NCBI RefSeq assembly: GCF_000708285.2
Contig: NZ_JAUG01000021.1
Coordinates: forward strand, 1 to 56,707
Source: Pedobacter borealis DSM 19626
GTDB lineage: Bacteria; Bacteroidota; Bacteroidia; Sphingobacteriales; Sphingobacteriaceae
DNA length: 56,707 nt
Direction of reading: 5' to 3'
Position numbers and translations under genes: made by a program. Below, one piece after another: positions 25,166-34,375 of the stretch (its first letter is position 1; each line of letters opens with the position of its first letter). The notes beneath the pieces were generated by a model. The model was not told where the DNA came from and made no database searches. It was given only the letters and a program-made list of their open reading frames with translations.

Positions 25166-26449
25166 ATGATGTTGGCTGAAAAAGAAGGGCTGGCTGGAGA
25201 GCTGATTAGTTTTCTTGCTGGGCAGGCTGATCTGCGCCGGGATTGGGTGGTTTATAATTCTGACCAATTGATTAGTGGCAGCTGGGATCTGCACTGTTTC
25301 TCTGGTCAGTTTAGTGCCGCCGAGTTTGCAAGGGAGAATCAGCAGATTTTTGATTGGCATAATGCTGTGCCTTTACCTCTGCTTGTGCAGGATTTGAAAA
25401 AAATAGAGTATGAACAAAAAAATATTGATATGAATAGAAATTCATTAGAAAATTTTAGGGCTGAAGCGGCTGCGCTGAAGGTTCCTCAAGGTATGATCAC
25501 GCTCGCTGAGGGCATGATGGAACAGGGAATTGAAAAGTTTACTGTTAAGGGGCAGGTTCCAGCTGATGTGGGTATGATGGATATTTCGATCCACATGAAA
25601 AAATCTGGTCAGTCGGATTATTATTATCTGAACCGCTTTGATATTGCGCAAAGTAAGGCGAAGCCTTTAGAAAAGGATCACCAGTATTTGGTGGTTAGCC
25701 CCAATGAGCCGGGGAAGATTCCTGAAAATCTGCTTCGCAAATTTGATAGTGCGGTTCAGGCAATGGATTATTTCAGGGAGCAGAAGGGTGTTTCGGAGTT
25801 AGCTACTGGTAAAGCGACTGATAAAGACCTGCAGTACAGGGATACACTGGCGACGATGAAGGATGGGAAGATTGATTATGTGAAGAAGGAATTCCAGCAA
25901 ACTTTTTATTCGCCTGTGCTACGAAATTCGCATTATATCGATCGTGGAAAAGGTTTTACGGTGGAGCAGGCTGCAAACATGCTTCAGGGAAGAGCTGTTT
26001 TCCGCGAGGATATGGTGAGCCGTGCTGGCGAGCAGTATAAGGCCTGGAGTGTTTATCAGTTTGATCAGCCTAAAGACCGTTATGGGAACTATACGATGAA
26101 GCAGTTTGGTGAGGGTTATGGTTTTGATCTGAAAAAACAGCTTTCTGAGTACAATATAAAAGATATTGATAAAACGGAAACAGTCGAAAAGCTGGCTTCG
26201 GATATTCAGAATGGCAATAAACCACCTGTTACGGTAATAGGCCCAGATGGTGAGGAAAAGAGGTTACGTGTCGAGGCGGTGCCACGTTATACCAATCTGA
26301 ATTTCTTTGAACTTAATGGGAAACCGGTGAAGCGAGAGGAACTGAAAAAAGAGCAGGGTTCGGAGCAAACCTTGGGGCATGCTTCTGGAAAGGAAAAATC
26401 CCAGAAAAGGGAAAAGAATAAAGAGCAGGAAAGTTCGTTGAGCTTGTAA
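25166..26449 (+). CDS. DUF3945/DUF4099-like mobile-element protein (427 aa)
   Basis: Related in layout to the preceding protein: VEQAANMLQGRAVFREDM, YKAWSVYQFDQPKDRYGNY, FGEGYGFDLKKQLSEYNI and NGNKPPVTVIGPDGEEKRL. The N-terminal 90 residues form an extra unrecognised domain. The ATG at 25166 is preferred over the TTG at 25154, which overlaps the previous stop. The tail is Lys/Glu/Gln-rich. The role is unknown; the family is usual on Bacteroidota conjugative elements. Confidence 0.7.
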   Translation: MMLAEKEGLAGELISFLAGQADLRRDWVVYNSDQLISGSWDLHCFSGQFSAAEFARENQQIFDWHNAVPLPLLVQDLKKIEYEQKNIDMNRNSLENFRAEAAALKVPQGMITLAEGMMEQGIEKFTVKGQVPADVGMMDISIHMKKSGQSDYYYLNRFDIAQSKAKPLEKDHQYLVVSPNEPGKIPENLLRKFDSAVQAMDYFREQKGVSELATGKATDKDLQYRDTLATMKDGKIDYVKKEFQQTFYSPVLRNSHYIDRGKGFTVEQAANMLQGRAVFREDMVSRAGEQYKAWSVYQFDQPKDRYGNYTMKQFGEGYGFDLKKQLSEYNIKDIDKTETVEKLASDIQNGNKPPVTVIGPDGEEKRLRVEAVPRYTNLNFFELNGKPVKREELKKEQGSEQTLGHASGKEKSQKREKNKEQESSLSL

Positions 26450-26504
26450 TCAATCCAGAATTATTTAATTATTTATATATTCATTTTTAAAAATCAATCA
26501 TTTT

Positions 26505-26687
26505 ATGTCAACATTTCAAAAATTAAAAGAGTTGGTTGCCGCTACAGAAGCAGATGCGACTGCATTCCATGAAAAGGGTAACAAAGCGGCTGGAACGCGT
26601 TTGCGCAAGGCTTATCAGGAAATCAAAGTTTTGGCCCAGGCTGGAAGAGCTGAAGTAACCGAGCTCAAAAACAAAGAAAGTAAATAA
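26505..26687 (+). CDS. Histone H1-like DNA-binding protein Hc1
   Basis: 60-residue basic protein with the Bacteroidota Hc1/histone H1-like signature EADATAFHEKGNKAAGTRLRK followed by AYQEIKVLAQAGRAEVTELK. Probably binds and compacts DNA. It closes the plus-strand block and is followed by a strong terminator. A mobile-element copy could silence or package element DNA; this is inference. Confidence 0.85.
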   Translation: MSTFQKLKELVAATEADATAFHEKGNKAAGTRLRKAYQEIKVLAQAGRAEVTELKNKESK

Positions 26688-26713
26688 AAACAGGTAAACT
26701 GTTTTGGGAAATG

Positions 26714-26748
26714 ATAGCCCTGCTTCATTTGGAGCAGGGCTATTTTTT
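26714..26748 (+). terminator. Intrinsic terminator after the Hc1 gene
   Basis: Perfect 11-bp arms ATAGCCCTGCT (26714-26724) and AGCAGGGCTAT (26733-26743), 8-base loop, then T-run to 26748. It also lies between convergent genes and can serve the minus-strand DUF4249 gene. Confidence 0.9.
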
Positions 26749-26776
26749 AAGTTTGTTATTCTTTTCTGACGGGCTT

Positions 26777-27568
26777 TTATGGGATCACAATGGTCTTGCG
26801 CTCTACGGTATGGGCACTAAAAAAGCCAATTGCTCCTCCATTAATATTACTTACCGGATTGGCAGGAGCCGCGCCGTCGGCTGAGCCGTTGGCATTGAAA
26901 AGGCTGGATAAATAGGTGTATACCGGAGCTTCAATGCTATGCATTTCTACAGTCAGCCTGTCCCCCCTAACCATGTCTTTACTGATGTCCTTTGTCCTGT
27001 TTTCAAAAACAAGGTATTCATTGATTTCCTGACCGGAAGTAAATTCATCGCTGAAAACTTTATACTGAGGCTGGATCACATCATTGATGTACTGCTGGAA
27101 CCAGTAGTAATTTGTGGCTGTAGCGACATCCTTAAACTTGATTTTTGGAGTTGCCCTTGTAGGTTCATAGTCCCCTGGTTTAAGCGTAAAATCCAAAAGC
27201 GGAACAGGATCTGGCATGGTGCTGCTTGCCGTAAACACTTCATTATTGATTTTAACCGTAAGTCGATAAGTCACACCAGGCGCACCGTTTATTTTATCGG
27301 TCTGGTAGATTCCTGTTGTGTTTTCGGATAATGTAACTGTTACGCCATTGCCTTCTACTTGAACCAGTGCGCCGCTAACCCCGTTGAACTGGTTATTTTC
27401 ATTGAAATCCTTGGTCTGGCTGATTTTTACCCTGCAAATCCCAGGCTGGTTGGTGATCATGCCCTCGATTACATACTTGATCTGCGGATCTTTCAGGTTT
27501 AGCTCTATCACATCATCGCATGAAGATAAAAACAGGAGCATGAATATTAAATAAATTATAGGTTTCAT
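26777..27568 (-). CDS. DUF4249 outer-membrane lipoprotein
   Basis: Lipoprotein coupled to a TonB receptor. The start at MKPIIYLIFMLLFLSSCDD (27568) gives 263 residues and a clear lipobox (LSSC); the longer frame would overlap the receptor. DUF4249 features: VIELNLKDPQIKYVIEGMIT, CRVKISQTKDFNE, GVSGALVQVEGNGVTVTL, then a receptor-like C-terminal half ending VERKTIVIP. It starts 4 bases after the receptor stops, so they are co-expressed. Ligand unknown. Confidence 0.88.
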   Translation of the reverse strand: MKPIIYLIFMLLFLSSCDDVIELNLKDPQIKYVIEGMITNQPGICRVKISQTKDFNENNQFNGVSGALVQVEGNGVTVTLSENTTGIYQTDKINGAPGVTYRLTVKINNEVFTASSTMPDPVPLLDFTLKPGDYEPTRATPKIKFKDVATATNYYWFQQYINDVIQPQYKVFSDEFTSGQEINEYLVFENRTKDISKDMVRGDRLTVEMHSIEAPVYTYLSSLFNANGSADGAAPANPVSNINGGAIGFFSAHTVERKTIVIP

Positions 27569-27572
27569 CTGC

Positions 27573-30218
27573 TTAAAATTTAAAATTATAAGATATGGAA
27601 GGAACAAACTGGAATAAGGTTGTCCTGATGGCTTCGGTTTTGCTTGGGTCGGTTTCATTGTCGCTGAAAGTGATACGGAAAGGGTTTTTTCTTCCGTAGG
27701 CGTTGTACAGGCTAAAGTTAAGTTCAGATGAAAAGCGTTTGGTCTGCTTTAACAGGCGTGTGGCACCCAGGTCAAGCCTGTGGTAGGCTGGCATACGGTC
27801 GCCATTGCGGTCTGAAAAATAAAAATAGCTTTTGCCCATCATGGTATATTTCCCCCTTGGATAAGTAACCGCGTTTCCGGTCGAGTATACCCAGTTGGCA
27901 GAAACTGTCCATCTTGGGCTCAGTTTATACATCCCGACAAAAGCGATATCGTGGGTTTTATCCTGACGGGCATTATACCATTCATCGTTGTTGATGCCGT
28001 CTATTTTTCGCTCTGTTTTAGACAGCGTATAACCCAGCCATCCGGTAAACCTTCCGGTTTTTTTCTTGATCAACAGTTCCAGGCCATAAGCGCGGCCCTT
28101 GCCGAAGAGCAACTGGGTCTCTATGGGTTTGCTGGTAAAGATATCAGCACCATTCCGGTAATCGATCTGGTTCTGCAGGCTTTTGTAATAGGTTTCTGCC
28201 GAAAATTCGTATGCATTTCCGCTGAAGTTTTTATAATAACCTATGGAGTATTGATCACTTAATTCTGGTTTGATGATATTGGTCGATGCCACCCATCTAT
28301 CTGTCGGTGACGATGCATTGGAGTTGGAAATCAGGTGCAGGTTCTGAACATTGCGCACATATGAGGCCTTAAGGGAAGACTGTTCACTCAGTTGCAAGGC
28401 CAGGGCAAGACGCGGCTCAGGGTTGATATAGGTCTTCACCATTTCACCGCTTTTATAGTTTGTGGTTCCTGTTACATTTCCATTGTTATCCAGATCATAA
28501 AAGTCTCCCTTTCCAAATATGCTAAAGGCAGATAACCTCAATCCATAGGTAATGTTCAGGGCATCACTTGCTTTCCAGGTATTGCTGGCGTATACCGCAT
28601 TTTCCAGTGAAAACCTATTCTGGAACTGCTGGGAAAGAAAACCTGAATCGCCAGAGGCCTGTACTTCTCCTGGTTTGATATTGTGATAGGTCGCGCTCAA
28701 GCCGAAAGTAACAGTATTCTTTTCATTAAGGTACCATTGCATATTCTCTTTAAAACTCCAGTCCCTGATCTGGGAGAAGAGGCTTAGTGAGTTTTCATCG
28801 CTGTTTGATTTGACGTTATAGTTGTAATTGCTGAAAATAAGCGAGGTATTGGAAAACAGTTTGTTGTTAAAAACATGGTTCCAGCGCAGCGTCGAGGTGG
28901 CGTTCCCCCAGTTGATGCCCGATAGGTTTTCAGAGGCCAGCACGTCTTTTCCAAAGTAGCCCGAAACGTAGAGGCGGTCTTTTTCTCCAAGGATATAGTT
29001 TGCCTTAAGGTTGATATCATAAAAATATAACTGGGTGTTGCGGACCGAGCTATCGCTGGAGAGCTTTAGGAACATATCGGCATAAGTTCTTCTGGCCGAA
29101 ATCAGGAAAGAGGATTTATCTTTTTGGATGGGGCCTTCAACATTTACCCTGGCTGAAATGAGTCCAACCCCACCGCTAACGCCTAGTTTCTGGTTGTTTC
29201 CATCGTTCATTTTTACATCCAGGACCGATGAAAGGCCTCCTCCATACTGGGCGGGCATACCGCTTTTATAAAGGGTAACGTTCTTGATCGCGTCTGAATT
29301 GAAAGTGGAAAAGAATCCCAGTAGGTGGGTGGCATTGTATACCGGCGCCTCATCGAGCAGGATGACATTCTGATCGGAGCTGCCTCCGCGCACAAACATC
29401 CCGCCGTTTCCTTCTCCTGCTGTTTTAACGCCCGGCAATAACTGCAGCGTTTTGATGATGTCCGGTTCGCCCAATAGCACGGGTACTTCTTTGGTTTCGC
29501 GGATACTGAAACGTTCCATCCCCATCTGCGTGCTTTTGATGTCCTGGTTATTGGAGCTGCCTTTGATGGTAACGGTTTCCAGTTGATTGTTTTCATCTTC
29601 CAGTGCAGCGTTGAGCTTTACATCCTGGTTTAGCTCTACCTGTGTGTTATAGGTTTTAAAACCAACGCCCTTTACTTCAACCGTATAGGTTCCTTTGTTT
29701 AGCGTGATGGAATAAAAACCATACTCATTGCTTATTGTAGCCAGGTTTGTGCCGGCAACCTTTACCGAGGCGGCTATCAATATTTCACCGGAACCTTTGG
29801 ATTTAATGGTTCCGCTCAGGGTATACTTTTCTTTGTTCTGACCGGGATCTGCCGCCGGACCGGCTCCCTGCTTTTTTACGGCCTGGGTATTGATGCGGAT
29901 AAAGACCTCTTTATCCAGTACACTGAACTGTATGGATTTATCTGAAAATGCAGCAGATAGGATTTCTCTTAAAGTTTTGTTTGTTGCCTGAACACTTATC
30001 CTGGTTTTACTGGTGGCGACCTGCTCGTTATAAGTGAATTTAACGCCGGATGCTTTTGTGATCTTATCCAGGGCATTTTTAAGCTGTTCGTCAGCTAAGT
30101 TTATATTCAGTTTTTTATCCAGGGGATCCTGGGCATATGCCCTTGTTTGTACCAATGCCATTAAAAACAGGATCAGTGCGGTTAAGGTCAGGATCTTTAC
30201 AGATGCTTTTTTTTTCAT
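27573..30218 (-). CDS. TonB-dependent receptor with STN domain
   Basis: 881-residue outer-membrane receptor. Signal peptide (LTALILFLMALVQTRAYAQ), STN signalling domain (about 35-110, KKLNINLADEQLKNALDKI), carboxypeptidase-like domain (YTLSGTIKSKGSGEILIAAS), plug (LLPGVKTAGEGNGGMFVRGG, ILLDEAPVYNATHLLGFF), then beta barrel to the C-terminal FVPSISYNFKF. No SusD gene accompanies it; instead DUF4249 follows. The STN domain and upstream sigma/FecR genes suggest ligand-induced self-activation. It is on the opposite strand to the flanking conjugation genes and looks like cargo. Confidence 0.93.
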   Translation of the reverse strand: MKKKASVKILTLTALILFLMALVQTRAYAQDPLDKKLNINLADEQLKNALDKITKASGVKFTYNEQVATSKTRISVQATNKTLREILSAAFSDKSIQFSVLDKEVFIRINTQAVKKQGAGPAADPGQNKEKYTLSGTIKSKGSGEILIAASVKVAGTNLATISNEYGFYSITLNKGTYTVEVKGVGFKTYNTQVELNQDVKLNAALEDENNQLETVTIKGSSNNQDIKSTQMGMERFSIRETKEVPVLLGEPDIIKTLQLLPGVKTAGEGNGGMFVRGGSSDQNVILLDEAPVYNATHLLGFFSTFNSDAIKNVTLYKSGMPAQYGGGLSSVLDVKMNDGNNQKLGVSGGVGLISARVNVEGPIQKDKSSFLISARRTYADMFLKLSSDSSVRNTQLYFYDINLKANYILGEKDRLYVSGYFGKDVLASENLSGINWGNATSTLRWNHVFNNKLFSNTSLIFSNYNYNVKSNSDENSLSLFSQIRDWSFKENMQWYLNEKNTVTFGLSATYHNIKPGEVQASGDSGFLSQQFQNRFSLENAVYASNTWKASDALNITYGLRLSAFSIFGKGDFYDLDNNGNVTGTTNYKSGEMVKTYINPEPRLALALQLSEQSSLKASYVRNVQNLHLISNSNASSPTDRWVASTNIIKPELSDQYSIGYYKNFSGNAYEFSAETYYKSLQNQIDYRNGADIFTSKPIETQLLFGKGRAYGLELLIKKKTGRFTGWLGYTLSKTERKIDGINNDEWYNARQDKTHDIAFVGMYKLSPRWTVSANWVYSTGNAVTYPRGKYTMMGKSYFYFSDRNGDRMPAYHRLDLGATRLLKQTKRFSSELNFSLYNAYGRKNPFRITFSDNETDPSKTEAIRTTLFQFVPSISYNFKF

Positions 30219-30406
30219 TATTTTTATTTTGCTGTTATGACTTATCGCTTTTTGCTATTGGAATTATTTCCAATTATTGACGATAAGCGCGAAGCGTTTC
30301 ATAACTTTATGGTTAATATTAATTTCTAATGTCCCAAAGTTCTCAAGGCTCGGACATTTTTAATTGATTGGATATTTGCCTGGTTCTGTTCTACAGAGGC
30401 AGGCAT

Positions 30407-31399
30407 TTATTTTATGATAACATAGCCCTCCCCTTTCTTTTCATATTTAAGTTCCATAATTAGACATAGTTTGTTTAGGACCTGGCTTAACTGAGCGTTC
30501 ATATCCAGGTTGCCGTAAAAAGTTTTATCCGATAAACTGCCATCCAGGTTGATCCGCACGTTATACTGAGATTCGATGTCCTGGACAACCTGTTGTAAGG
30601 TGCTGCCCTTATATTCATATTTACCCAGCCTCCTGTCCAAAAAAGAAGCGGCATCCGGGTAGTCTATTTTCCTGAGTTTTTCATCGTTCTTATCAATGAT
30701 CACCTGTTGGTTGGGCAGTATCATCTCGGTATGGGTGCTGTTTGTGGTATGAAGTGCTACTGCCACTTTTCCGCTTACCAGGGTCACGCTGATTGTTTTC
30801 TGTTTTGGATAGGCGGAAATATTGAAACTTGTACCCAGTACAACGGTATTGACCTTGCCTGTTTTGATGATAAAGGGATGGTCCGCATCATGGGCAACTT
30901 CAAAAAACGCTTCACCATCCAGGCTAACGCTTCTTTGTTTGTCGTTAAACTGATCTGGATAACTTAGCTTACTGTTAGGGCTGAGCCATACAAGGGAACC
31001 ATCTGCAAGCTGTATTTTTTTTCGCTCACCCGCTGCGCTCCAGGCTTGCTGCTGGTGAACTGGGTCAATGAAATGGAGCAAGGAAGACCTGAAAAAGTAT
31101 AGGCCCATGGTAAATACAACGATTGCCGCAGCGACCGAGATCCATTTGCGTAGCGGTACCGCGGGGGATGTGCGTTCTTTGAGTTTAACCTGTTTGGCCT
31201 CCAACGGCAGAAAATCTGGACTGAGACCGACGTCTGGAACGGTGTGGGTATTGTCCCAGCTGGCTGACATGAGTTCTAAAATTTCATTGTCCTGCTGCTG
31301 ATCGTTTAGTGCCTTAAAAAAAAGTTCGAATTCTTCCCTGTTGCACTCGTTACTGAGGTACAATTGGTAAAGGTCTTTTAACTGCTGCTTTTCTTTCAC
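30407..31399 (-). CDS. FecR-family anti-sigma factor
   Basis: 330 residues. N-terminal cytoplasmic part (LYQLYLSNECNREEFELFFK), one transmembrane helix (WISVAAAIVVFTMGLYFF, about 85-103), FecR domain (GSLVWLSPNSKLSYPDQF, GEAFFEVAHDADHPFII), and C-terminal DUF4974 (STLQQVVQDIESQYNVRI). It sits between its presumed sigma factor (75 bases upstream) and receptor (about 190 bases downstream), matching the locus at 1-5.7 kb in order but not closely in sequence. Confidence 0.92.
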   Translation of the reverse strand: MKEKQQLKDLYQLYLSNECNREEFELFFKALNDQQQDNEILELMSASWDNTHTVPDVGLSPDFLPLEAKQVKLKERTSPAVPLRKWISVAAAIVVFTMGLYFFRSSLLHFIDPVHQQQAWSAAGERKKIQLADGSLVWLSPNSKLSYPDQFNDKQRSVSLDGEAFFEVAHDADHPFIIKTGKVNTVVLGTSFNISAYPKQKTISVTLVSGKVAVALHTTNSTHTEMILPNQQVIIDKNDEKLRKIDYPDAASFLDRRLGKYEYKGSTLQQVVQDIESQYNVRINLDGSLSDKTFYGNLDMNAQLSQVLNKLCLIMELKYEKKGEGYVIIK

Positions 31400-31473
31400 A
31401 ATGTTTCAATAGCCAAAACGGGCTGCCTTGCCCGGCTTGTTTGTACCTAATACAACTGCGGAAAGCGATGGGA

Positions 31474-32088
31474 CTAGTTGGAATGAAAATAATTTGAAGC
31501 TGCAATTAAAAAACAGATGACGCTGTCATTTTTAGCCACGTAGTTCCGGATAAAGCGGGTTGCTTCAACCATATGGTTTTTTACGGTGTTTTTAGAAATG
31601 TTGAGCTTTTGGGCGATTTCATCATGAGTGAGGTCCTGGGTTCTGCTCATCTGATAAATCAGCTTTTTCTGGGGAGGCAGGTTTTCTATCGCCTCATCAT
31701 AGGTCTTTAACAGTTCTTTTTCAAGCAGACTTTCTTCGGTACTGTTCCTGAGCGTTTCGATATAACCGAAGAGTTCCTGCTGAAGGACTTTCTCCCTGGC
31801 CACTTTTTTCAAGTGGTTGAGCACATGGTTCAGTGTGATCTTTTTGATGTAGGCTCCAAAGTGCAGGTCGGTATTGATCTGTTCCCGCTTTTGCCAGATC
31901 CTGATGAATACTTCCTGTACGATCTCCTGGGCAAGGTCTGTTGATTTGCATAAACTGGCAGCGTAAACAAAAATTTTGCTCCGGTATTGATTATAGATTT
32001 CGGCAAAGGCAGACTCATCTCCGTTTCTAAGCTGGAGCAATAATTCGATGTCTTTGGCTGGAACTGGATTCATATATTTGGTTGACAA
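31474..32088 (-). CDS. RNA polymerase ECF sigma factor
   Basis: 204 residues. Region 2: LLQLRNGDESAFAEIYNQY and AQEIVQEVFIRIWQKREQI. Region 4: LPPQKKLIYQMSRTQDLTHD with HTH EIAQKLNISKNTVKNHM. The C-terminus is hydrophobic like the other sigma factor here. It starts the cargo operon sigma/FecR/receptor/DUF4249; an AT-rich run with TTGACA (about 32077-32082, minus-strand side uncertain) precedes it. Confidence 0.92.
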   Translation of the reverse strand: MSTKYMNPVPAKDIELLLQLRNGDESAFAEIYNQYRSKIFVYAASLCKSTDLAQEIVQEVFIRIWQKREQINTDLHFGAYIKKITLNHVLNHLKKVAREKVLQQELFGYIETLRNSTEESLLEKELLKTYDEAIENLPPQKKLIYQMSRTQDLTHDEIAQKLNISKNTVKNHMVEATRFIRNYVAKNDSVICFLIAASNYFHSN

Positions 32089-32231
32089 ATATATATATCA
32101 AATTCATAATATTGGGATTGCATTTTAGTTAATGGTCAATACTGGTGATAGGCAAATATTTTTGATATCACGATTGGATCTCTTTAATAAAGACTTTTTG
32201 AATCAAAAGCTTGACTGAGTGGATAAACCGT

Positions 32232-34375
32232 TGTAAATTGACCCCTCTTCGCCACTTTAAAAAGCCCCCCTTTGCCGAGTTAATTTGATAAGGTTCGCCA
32301 AAGCAAAAAGATCCCTTTGCGCCGATCCAAATTGACCCCCTTGAAATCGCAGATTCGTTTGTGCTGAATGGTTTGTAGGAATATGTTTTTGTTTAGCTTT
32401 TAGCCGAACAAAAACTGCTGATTACAATGTCCAATAAGCCTATCAAAATGAATAAACTAAGACAGATCATCCGTCTATACAGTCAGGGGATCGGGACCAA
32501 GCGCATCCATGGAATGGTGTCAACCTCACGCAATACCATTAAAAAGTATATTCGCATCTGGCAGGCACTTGGCATTAGCTATGAAGAGTTCAATGCCAAG
32601 AGCGACAGCGATCTGGCCGTCATTTTTACCACACCTGTGGCCAGGATCTCCAGTGCACCCCGTATGCAGATTCTCCAAACACTATTACCTGATTACTGTA
32701 AAAGATTGAAGAAAAAGGGTATAACAAGGGAATCTCTCCATGAGGAATATATAAAGAAGCATTCCGACGGGTATGGACGCTCGCACTTTAATAATGCCAT
32801 AATGGTCTATCTGCAGCTCTCCAGATCGGTAATGCACATCGAACATAAGGCTGGCGATAAAATGTATATCGACTTTGCCGGTAAAAAGCTATTTCTTAGC
32901 GGAAATGATAATATCAGGCAGGATGTAGAGGTATTCGTGGCGATCCTTGGTTGCAGCCAGCTCACCTATGTTGAGGCTGTGGCTTCACAGAAAAAGGAGG
33001 ATCTCATCGCCGCCTGTGAAAATGCACTGCGCTATTTCGGAGGTGTACCCGAGGCAATCGTGCCTGATAATCTTCGCTCTGCTGTAACAAGGGGAAGCAG
33101 GTATGAGGCGGTACTGAACGATGAGTTTGCAGCATTTGCGGAGCATTACGCAACAACAGTTATTCCCGCACGTGCCTATAAACCTCGCGACAAATCACTC
33201 GTAGAAGGAGCTGTGAAACTCATTTATCGAAGTATTTATAGCAAACTGGATAATCGCCACTTTGAAACCCTGGTGCAGCTCAATTCTGCGATTGCCCCAT
33301 TGCTGGAAACCCATAATAACAAACCCTTTTCCGGCAGAAACTACTCACGCAGGGAACAGTTTGAGGAAATCGAACGTGAAGCACTTGCCGTGCTTAATCC
33401 GGTTCGATATGAGGTGCACAAGCAGGTGATGGTTACCGTAATGAGAAACGGGCATGTACGGCTGGGCGAAGATGTTCACTGCTACAGTGTTCCCTATAAC
33501 TATGTTGGCAAAAAGGTGAAGTTGCTGTACACTTCCGGCTCAGTAAAAGTCTATTACAACTATACCATGATAGCTTTTCATTCAAGAGTGCGGACAAAGC
33601 ACCATTATACCACCCAGGAAACCCATCTGGCGCCACAACACCGGTATATCTCAGAATGGACCCCTGAAAACTTTATACGGCAGGCAGAAGAGATCCATAG
33701 TGATGTTGCCAGTTATATATCAAAGGTACTTGAGTATAAGGGACATCCGGAGCAGGCCCATAAATCCTGTTCGGGCATACTGAACTTTGCACGTCGTGTT
33801 GGAACGGTGCGGCTAAGAAATGCCTGCCGTTGGGCAGATAATCTTGGGCAGTACAACTACCGCATAATTGAGGAGATACTGCGAAAGCAGCTTGATCAGC
33901 TATCTGTAGAAGAACAGACGATAGAGATCCCTGAGCATGGAAACATCAGAGGTAAGGAATATTACCAGTAACAATAAATAGCAATTAGAAATGAACAATG
34001 AAACATTAGAAAAAATGAAACAGCTAAGACTGTTTGGGATGTACGATGCATTCAGGACCAATCTGGAATCATCAGTAAAGGAATCGCTGACCACTGATCA
34101 GTTTATATCCGTATTGGTTGCCAGCGAGTGGGATGACAGACGCAACCGTTCAGTGGAAAGAACAATTAGGGCGGCTGCATTCCGATATAAGGCATCTCTT
34201 GAGCATATTGATTACTCCATTGAACGTGGCCTTGACAGGAACCAGGTACACAGACTTGCGGCCCTGGATTTCATTAAGGAGCACAAGGATCTTTTTATAA
34301 CCGGTTCCACCGGTACCGGAAAAAGCTACCTTGCCACCGCCCTTGGATATATACTGGCCTCGGAATTCTTTTCGG
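32232..34375 (+). mobile_element. IS21-family insertion sequence, right end deleted
   Basis: The left end begins near TGTAAATTGACCCC (32232). The core AAATTGACCCC recurs at 32329-32340, as expected for the multiple terminal repeats of IS21 elements. istA is intact. istB is cut after about 125 residues, soon after its Walker A, and the sequence changes to a DUF3276-RadC gene near 34354-34377. No inverted copy of the terminal repeat was seen downstream, so the element probably cannot move by itself. Confidence 0.8.
32427..33971 (+). CDS. istA: IS21-family transposase IstA
   Basis: 514 residues, family length. The N-terminal HTH (LRQIIRLYSQGIGTKRIHGM, then TSRNTIKKYIRIW) precedes the DDE integrase core: Asp in DKMYIDFAGKKLF, Asp in AIVPDNLRSAV and Glu in KSLVEGAVKLIY. 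The C-terminal part (LGEDVHCYSVPYNYVGKKV) is the usual beta-barrel-like region. It is followed 19 bases later by the truncated istB frame. Confidence 0.93.
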   Translation: MSNKPIKMNKLRQIIRLYSQGIGTKRIHGMVSTSRNTIKKYIRIWQALGISYEEFNAKSDSDLAVIFTTPVARISSAPRMQILQTLLPDYCKRLKKKGITRESLHEEYIKKHSDGYGRSHFNNAIMVYLQLSRSVMHIEHKAGDKMYIDFAGKKLFLSGNDNIRQDVEVFVAILGCSQLTYVEAVASQKKEDLIAACENALRYFGGVPEAIVPDNLRSAVTRGSRYEAVLNDEFAAFAEHYATTVIPARAYKPRDKSLVEGAVKLIYRSIYSKLDNRHFETLVQLNSAIAPLLETHNNKPFSGRNYSRREQFEEIEREALAVLNPVRYEVHKQVMVTVMRNGHVRLGEDVHCYSVPYNYVGKKVKLLYTSGSVKVYYNYTMIAFHSRVRTKHHYTTQETHLAPQHRYISEWTPENFIRQAEEIHSDVASYISKVLEYKGHPEQAHKSCSGILNFARRVGTVRLRNACRWADNLGQYNYRIIEEILRKQLDQLSVEEQTIEIPEHGNIRGKEYYQ

